A program made the position numbers and the translations under genes. Below the pieces are notes generated by a model. It searched no databases, was not told the origin of the DNA, and saw only the letters and a list, made by a program, of their open reading frames with translations. A stretch of DNA of 64,000 bases from Archegozetes longisetosus (lineage: Eukaryota; Arthropoda; Arachnida; Sarcoptiformes; Trhypochthoniidae): contig JAEMBT020000005.1 in the NCBI GenBank assembly GCA_018873245.2, forward strand, positions 7,612,001 to 7,676,000, read 5' to 3'. Of the stretch, positions 57,897 to 64,000 are shown piece after piece (the stretch's first letter is position 1; each line of letters starts with the position of its first letter).

Positions 57897-58928
57897 CAGC
57901 AACCAGGACTGCCACCTCACTAGTTTTTGAGATTTTTCACTAGTATTGCAAAGCTGTCAAAACTGGAGATTTTAATGGTATTTTTTATGCGAAAAAAGAA
58001 TAAAATCTACTATTTTTTAAAATTATGAATTTCACAAATAAATGAAACTACGGGGTAAGAAAAAATGATTTTCTCGTAGTCTAGAGCAAAAACTATTATA
58101 GTTTGAGCAAAATCAGTTGGATATTCTGATTTTACGTTAAGAAAATGCATTAAAAATTGTTTATATTTAAAAACCTAATAAACGCGTAATGTTGTTAACG
58201 AAAGATATTCTGTTAGTAAACCAACAAATTTTAATACAATCTGTTCTTAATCGCTTTTTCATACTATTTTCACTGATATCATTTGATGTCATGGATGTCA
58301 GAAAGGTAACTTTTCTCCATGACAAGGCTCCCTGTATGAAAGCCACTGTCACTCAACAGTTACTTAATGAAAGCGGAATTCATTTTTGGGGAAATGATTT
58401 CTGACCAGGTAACAGTCCTGATCTGAATCCTGCAGAACATATTGGATCATTAATTAAAGATGAGGTTGAAAAAAGAATGTTGCGAGAAGATAGACTGAAT
58501 CGTTTTTCTTATGATGTTTTACTCAATCGTTTGAGAGAAATTTTGGTTTCATTTGAAAATAATATTGACTTATTTGAATGTTTATTGTTAACTTATCCTG
58601 AAAGATTAACTGCTGTAATTCAAGCTCAAGGCTCCCATACTGACTTTTAAAATAAACTTTTTTTATGTATGTTTTAACGAAGAATCAGAATATTCAACCG
58701 ATTTCGCTCTAACTATAATAATTTTTGTTCTACGCTACGGGAAAATAATTTTTTCTTACCTTGTATATGTGAATATTTGAAACCTCAGTTATAGTTATAT
58801 GCAAGGTATGTTAATACCTTGTACTATTTATACAATGTAATCAAATTAAAATAAATCCTTTGGTTTCCCCCTTGATATTTTGTCTCCAGTTTTGGTGTAA
58901 AAAATGGTGACAGTCCTGATAGCAACTG
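57897..58928. mobile_element. hAT-like MITE interrupted by a Tc1-like element
   Basis: The left tip CAGCAACCAGGACTGCCACC pairs with the right tip, reverse-complemented CAGTTGCTATCAGGACTGTC, and both are followed by an AAACTGGAGA phrase. Flanking octamers tgacgata (57889-57896) and tttcgata (58929-58936) agree at six of eight positions, fitting an 8-bp hAT target duplication. Subtracting the nested 713-bp Tc1-like insert leaves about 320 bp of non-coding MITE. Confidence 0.65.
58051..58763 (+). mobile_element. Internally deleted Tc1/mariner element with transposase C-terminus
   Basis: It is flanked by TA dinucleotides (58049-58050 and 58764-58765). TIRs of about 105 bp begin CGGGGTAAGAAAAAAT and CAAGGTAAGAAAAAAT. 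The plus strand from about 58280 to 58650 encodes the C-terminal part of a Tc1-type transposase: VTFLHDKAPCMKATV with the second catalytic Asp, and GNSPDLNPAEHIG with the last acidic residue. The usual Trp before PGNSPDLNP is a TGA stop, and the N-terminal half is missing. It is a dead, non-autonomous derivative inserted into the surrounding hAT-like MITE. Confidence 0.85.
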
Positions 58929-58982
58929 TTTCGATACTCATTTGAAAGGATTAACATTCAATTAAACTCATTGATATGTTAC

Positions 58983-58983
<1 letters not shown>

Positions 58984-59047
<64 letters not shown>
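58984..59047. repeat. (CA)n(TA)n compound microsatellite
   Basis: An acacac run is followed directly by a tatata run, about 60 bp in total. Confidence 0.95.
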
Positions 59048-59048
<1 letters not shown>

Positions 59049-59379
59049 GTTGCCACACGAGATGGGACTTCAATATTTTTAGCTTATGAATTATCTTGAA
59101 TGACGAGTGTTTGAAACTCCGTCGGTCGCAAAACCTCTGATTTAAAGGCTCAGCAATTGATGACTCTTTTAGTTTCTATGAACCCAATACTATTGAGGAA
59201 TATAATACGACCGCCAAAACAAAGAGCAATAACCATCGAAAGAATGACGATAGAAGGTGACTGGTTATTGATTTGGTTTATATCAATAATACTCGTACTA
59301 CTTAATGAATGAACAATTAAAGTTTAGAAAAATAAAAACTCACTAATTTTGTGTTAACTTTTCCTCTTCTCACTTGGAT

Positions 59380-59435
59380 TTAAGACTTTTTGGAATAAGG
59401 GTTTGCTTTAATTCCAAAAGGTCTTATATCCGAAA
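59380..59435. repeat. Small hairpin repeat
   Basis: atttaagactttttggaata and the complementary attccaaaaggtcttata form a hairpin with an approximately 18-bp imperfect stem. A related phrase (ggatataagcccttttgga) recurs near 59598. Confidence 0.6.
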
Positions 59436-59646
59436 ATGTTTTCATTAATTAAAGTTTTCTAATTAAGTTTGATTTTTCTAACTACATTTTTCTGACCACG
59501 TTTTCCTATCTTTTAAATAGAAACAAGACTTCAAATGGATTGAACGAGAAACAAACTTTTAAAAAGATTTTTGTGTTTTTCTTCGTTTCGCATTTTTTGG
59601 ATATAAGCCCTTTTGGAAAAGTTGTCTTCATATAAGGTTTTTATTG

Positions 59647-59816
59647 GTATTACATCCTAACGGCGTACTATTGGCAAACCCACTAATCCTTAGCATGCAT
59701 TGTATCCCCTTAAGTCTAAGATTTGAAAACTCCATTCATTAGTTCGTTTACTGACGTTAAGGGGGCATAACGCACACTAAGGGGTAGTGGGCTTGCCAAT
59801 CGTACAATGGTAATAG
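59647..59816. mobile_element. ~170-bp palindromic MITE
   Basis: Arms around ATTGGCAAACCCACTAATCC and its inverted partner (ggtagtgggcttgccaat) pair over about 52-60 bp with scattered mismatches, around a spacer of about 40 bp. There is no coding sequence. Confidence 0.7.
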
Positions 59817-60922
59817 AATAAAAGTCGCACTTGAAAAAAGTGTGCTTTCAGGGTTGAATTTTCAATCGTAAAAGTTCAAAAACCTAAACCATGTAAAATT
59901 TTCCCCATACGATTAATAACTTTCATTTCATTGAAATAATTCTCTCTCTTTCCCATCTATTAACCCAATTGCCGACAGTTTTTCGACTACGGCTCAATCT
60001 TCGAGCAACATAACTAAGCATTACCACAATTACTGTAGAGATCTAGCATTAAAGTTTTTTAATCCGCTGTTGAATGAGGAAAATTTTAAGACTTATTTAT
60101 GTTCATTTTTTATTTTATAATGAACATGATTTTTACTTAAAGTTTAGAAACTAATCAAATGCTATATTTCGACTAATTTTTCTTGTATTAGTCATTGTTA
60201 AGCATATCTTAACTTTAAATTAAAGGATGTGGTCCTATATAAAGCTTTTATTTCACTAATTTTTATCAATCTGTTTTTTATGTGAATAGGGTTCATGATA
60301 GTCAGTGTAAACAAGTGCGACTTTTGTTATATTACTATTGTACATCCTTATGATGAAATACCAATATATCAAATCGTCTGGGCTTTGACGTATGTTCGTT
60401 CGGTGCTGACTCAAGTTTGACAGTATATCTGGAATGATTTGATTTTTTATACGCATATGATTTATATGTGTGGACACTTTGGTTGAGCGCATTTAAATGT
60501 GTAATACATTACAATGCATTAAAATATAGTGCATAAGTATTGCTGATACCCACGCATCCACTTTTACTGAAGCCTAGTACTGAGCTTTCATTAACTCATA
60601 CCAGACGAAAAGACTCTTATAATTATGTTTTTGTATTGTATATCAACTAATACTTTAGGTAATATGGTTTTGTCTGTTAATAAATAACGAACGGGGATAA
60701 GAACGCGGACATGTTCGAAGGAATACAGAGGAATGCGGCCAATACGGGTTTGCTGACATTAAGCACAAGTCGAGGCTTATATTAAGTATAAGTTTGAAAG
60801 GAAGTGCAAAGCAACTGACACTAGCATTGACACTTTTTAGACCTTGAAAGGGGGCAAATTTAAAAATTCAGAAAAAATGAAATTCTTGTTTTTTATCTGT
60901 AAAAGAGGATTATTCGTCCGAT

Positions 60923-60957
<35 letters not shown>

Positions 60958-61445
60958 ACGACTGTCCTTCCCAAAAAGATAGAACTTAGTAACGCTAACT
61001 GGCACTTAGGCCGTACTGTTTATATCGGTCATATGGTTTTATTAAAACAAATTATTTATCGACTTCGGGTTCCGCGCAATTTTTTGTTAGGAAAGTTAAA
61101 TGATAACAAATACTTTTCGCACTAAAATCAGTATTAAATGCATACTATTCGACACTTTGCTAACATTTAGTGAATAGCTCTTCTCACTTGTTTAGATTTA
61201 TTTGAAAGCTTTCCTAAAATATTAAACGATTTTATATTAAAGATAAGAGTTCACAAAATTGCCTATTGAATTAACCGGAAACATTTATACGTCTTCAATG
61301 AGACTTGAAATCTGTGTCTCTCCAATACAAACTTTTAGTACTAAGCACTTGTCGAATGAATACCTTCAGTTATATTTCAAATACTGTTGCATGATAAGGT
61401 TTGGGTTAGTGGTCAAGTTAACTTGCATCAAATGCTTATAAGTAA
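59817..61445. other. AT-rich intergenic region with a (GA)n tract
   Basis: No supported gene. A minus-strand ORF at 60256-60492 (78 codons, including LSNLSQHRTNIRQSPDDL) looks moderately protein-like but matches nothing I recognise. A (ga)n microsatellite lies at 60925-60956. Confidence 0.5.
60925..60956. repeat. (GA)n microsatellite
   Basis: Uninterrupted gagaga run of about 30 bp. Confidence 0.95.
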
Positions 61446-62378
61446 CATATGAGGATACATAACTAAAATTTTGTACAAAATTCGAGATGCTATAACTTTT
61501 TTTTATTATTAAACAGAATTTCAAGAGTAATATATGTATTGAAGAGCATTAAATAAGCTTTAGTTCAACATAAAGTTTGGTTCACCATCTGCTGCTTTTT
61601 GAACATTAGTCTTCATTTTCTTTATGAGGTCAATTGTCACTTCTGGACAATTTCGCGCAACTTTTGTCTAATACGAGTCTTCAAGTGATCAATATTTTTG
61701 GCTTTCAGTCATTTTCACAAACATTAGACTTAGGGCGACTCCATTTGTGGTAATTGGGGAACGTTTAGTGGGTCAGGTGCGCGTTCGATATACTTTATAC
61801 TAAATTTATTTAATATTGAGATTGTGTTGCTCGCATAATGGACTGCTGCCAAATCCGGCCAAAAGACTTATTTGCCGTCCTCATCACATTTCTTTAGGAG
61901 TAGAACCGATCGCTTTTCTATACACTCTCTAGAATAAATTTTTTAATCAATAGCACAGCTTTTAGAGCACAAATAAGCGGCACAAACTTTTGAACAAACT
62001 TTTAATTTTTCTTGTGGTCCGTTTTGATGGCTTTACGGTCCAAACCATTGTATCTTTTTAACGGTATATTATTCTAATACAACTAATTATATTATAAGTT
62101 GATTTTCTTTCAAGTCCTATTAGAATAAGGTGCGTAAATAGTGAATAGCTATCTCTTTTATCTGATTTTCATTGAAATTCATCAGAAGTGATAATTGATT
62201 TCATGATGAAAGTGAAGACTAATGTTCGAAAAGCGGCAGATAATGGACTAAACTTTATGTTGAACTAAGGCCTATTTAATGCTCTTTCAATACATATATT
62301 ACTCTTTAAATTCTGTTTAGTAATAAAAAAGTTATGGAGTTTTGAATTTTGTTCAAATTTATAGTCATATGCCTATAA
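61446..62378 (-). mobile_element. Decayed Tc1-like transposon with ~165-bp TIRs
   Basis: About 61446-61620 aligns closely with the reverse complement of about 62195-62378, for example gagtaatatatgtattgaa and agttcaacataaagttt in both. The minus strand between (about 62060-61640) reads as the end of a Tc1-type transposase: FWPDLAAVHYASNTIS-like sequence, then YIERAPDPLNVPQLPQMES, where the expected RPIE acidic motif has decayed, and KTRIRQKLREIVQK. Stops and frameshifts are frequent. The TIRs are much better preserved than the ORF, suggesting a non-autonomous derivative moved in trans. Confidence 0.8.
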
Positions 62379-63739
62379 AAGGAATCTCGTCACATTCACT
62401 AACTGTGTATGCACTTTATTAATGCGAACTATAAAAAAGCTGACTATTTCCCTATTATTTTAAAGTTTACCTAAACGTAGACTCTATAGAAATTTGAGCA
62501 TTAAGTTCTACTTATTACAAACATGTAAAATATGTTGATTGGAGTCGAGTAAACGGTTTGAGGTCTTTTACGAAAAGTTGATAAAATATGGTACTTTAAT
62601 GGCAACTATGTTGCAGTTAATTTATGAGTCACTAAAAACATGTTTTCGTCCAAACGCCTTTTAAAGTTCTTGTTTGGTAACCAATGAAGGACTGCATTCT
62701 GTAAACTGTGCTAAAATAGCATTATTGCAAAAGTGTACAATGTGAATGAACAGTTTGCAATCTACTATCTTCACTCGCCTTACGTCTTGCAATTTACAAT
62801 CGCTCGAGAAAATGACTCCAGAGCTTTTAATTGTTCCAACAGCTCAGTTCTACACCAAATATCAATTTAGCACATTCGGCAGCAAATCAGGATGTATTTG
62901 AACTGACTGTAGATTTGATAAGACTGATAAATTTTCACACAAGTCTTCATCACTTATTAAAGCTGAATAAACTCATCACTCATAGTAGGTGATTATACTT
63001 TTTTATTAGCCAATTATTATTACTCTCTTCGAAAGCAAGACTTCAATTGACTAAAAGTACGATAAATTCTCCGATTGATCGTTAATTTTAAATGTAATTT
63101 TGTTGGTGAATATGTTTTTAATCATTTGGCCACGAATTACAATTAAAGCTGAAGATTTATACAAGAATTTATTGTATTTTCGTACCATTGAAGCCACGTT
63201 TTTAAATGGTAATATAGCCGAAAATTGCATGTACAATGCAATAGAATTGCATCCTATTTGCTTTGACTAAATAGAACTTATATAGCTATTAAATCAGCAT
63301 TTATAATCCAAATACTGAAGTGCAAAATCAATTTTGTTAAAAAATCAATTTTATTCTCAACTTTTCTGACTTTGGGGTTTGGGAAGTTATGGTTAAGTAT
63401 TGAACAACTTAAACTTAATTAGAACGCTTAATGAATAAATTCTAAAAGATTGAGATAGATTAATGAAAATGTATGATCGAGTATAAAAATTTGGGTTAAA
63501 ACTCAAGAATTCAAATGCAACAATTAAATAACTATAAAAAATATACCAAAGTTTTCTAATTGAAATATTAACGCGTGGACACTATTTAATGGAAAAATAG
63601 AACTATTCAAAAACACTGTTATTTGCAGGCCAATTAAAACGAATTATGAGTCAAACTGTAGCTTAAATTCTATTCATTGTTTACATATTTTTATTCTTTG
63701 AGGTTGTCTTTCAAATTAAATATAGATCAATTAAATAAA
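62379..63739. other. AT-rich intergenic region
   Basis: No supported gene or repeat; the minus-strand ORF at 63051-63236 is domain-free. Confidence 0.5.
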
Positions 63740-63774
63740 GATGAGACGATAAATGATTGCGCTTTCTATAAACA

Positions 63775-64000
63775 AATAGAAAAAAGGGTAAACCATTTAC
63801 TGTTAATTACTTTGAATCAATGAATATAGGCAAAAGTGCTACGTATCAGATTATCAAAGAAGCGGGCAATAATTAATCATTAAGAAAGGCTAAAGATTAA
63901 GGAAGAGAAGCGGTAAAAATGCCCAAAAACAAGATTGAAGACTTCGTTGAGTTCGTTAATGGCCGTTTTGGTTTTACACAGAGAAAAAAGGCAAAATGTC
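63775..64000 (+). pseudogene. Tc1-like transposase N-terminus, running off the window
   Basis: From about 63797 the frame reads KPFTVNYFESMNIGKSATYQIIKEAG, a Tc1-type helix-turn-helix. After stops it continues as GREAVKMPKNKIEDFVEFVNGRFGFTQRKKAK to the window edge, matching the GRP.AVKM..KK....V.GR.GFSQRKLA region of the second HTH. At least two in-frame stops show it is decayed. Its N-terminal motif resembles the relic at 12.5-13.5 kb. The catalytic part lies beyond the window. Confidence 0.7.

Noticed and set aside
60256-60492. 78-codon minus-strand ORF with balanced composition
   Set aside because: Looks slightly protein-like but matches no family I recognise and has no partner exons; left as part of the intergenic entry.
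1-64000. CRISPR arrays, bacterial operons or ribosome binding sites
   Set aside because: Spliceosomal introns, Pol III 5S gene and animal gene content show eukaryotic nuclear DNA; no regularly spaced repeats were seen.

Overview
The window is AT-rich nuclear DNA from an invertebrate, very probably a small-genome arthropod and possibly a mite or similar lineage. The evidence is a canonical eclosion-hormone gene (an arthropod moulting peptide), a 5S rRNA gene of arthropod type, short GT-AG introns (mostly about 50-100 bp, with longer second introns in two genes), several intronless housekeeping genes, and many short DNA transposons and MITEs. Species-level assignment is not possible from the sequence alone.

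Layout. 0-10 kb is transposon territory. It holds a large inverted repeat whose right arm carries an 848-bp terminal-inverted-repeat (TIR) element with its own three-exon gene, plus eroded coding fragments (mariner helix-turn-helix, BED finger, Cys-rich finger, coiled coil) and two more TIR elements. 11-18.6 kb is gene-rich: beta-1,3-galactosyltransferase-like (+), a decayed Tc1-like element, eclosion hormone (-), a Tudor-domain protein with an apparent frameshift (-), and thiamine pyrophosphokinase (+). 20.4-21.3 kb is an ATF3/Fos-type bZIP gene (-), followed by about 14 kb with no recognisable gene. A single 5S rRNA gene lies at 35.2 kb and an intronless protein O-fucosyltransferase 2 at 35.8-37.2 kb. 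39-45 kb is nested transposons, a tRNA-derived SINE and a cluster of interlocking palindromes. 47.2-51.9 kb is a tandem pair of secreted aerolysin-like beta-pore-forming proteins (+). At 52.6-53.0 kb is a decayed second copy of the eclosion-hormone gene, with intron and upstream region. 53.2-54.7 kb is a divergent pair of mitochondrial genes: LYRM5/ETFRF1 (-) and TIMM17 (+). 55-64 kb holds a protein-kinase-like pseudogene, nested TIR elements, microsatellites and decayed Tc1-like transposases, one running off the window end.

The host genes are mostly unrelated housekeeping functions: secretory-pathway glycosylation (GT31, POFUT2), thiamine activation, mitochondrial import and electron-transfer flavoprotein regulation, and stress transcription. 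The most distinctive items are (i) the 848-bp TIR element with a small, apparently intact gene for a predicted myristoylated single-pass membrane protein, (ii) the paired pore-forming genes, and (iii) the eclosion hormone with its intron-retaining pseudogene 38 kb away in the opposite orientation. Splice models were read by eye from GT/AG sites, frame and family conservation; none is supported by transcript data.
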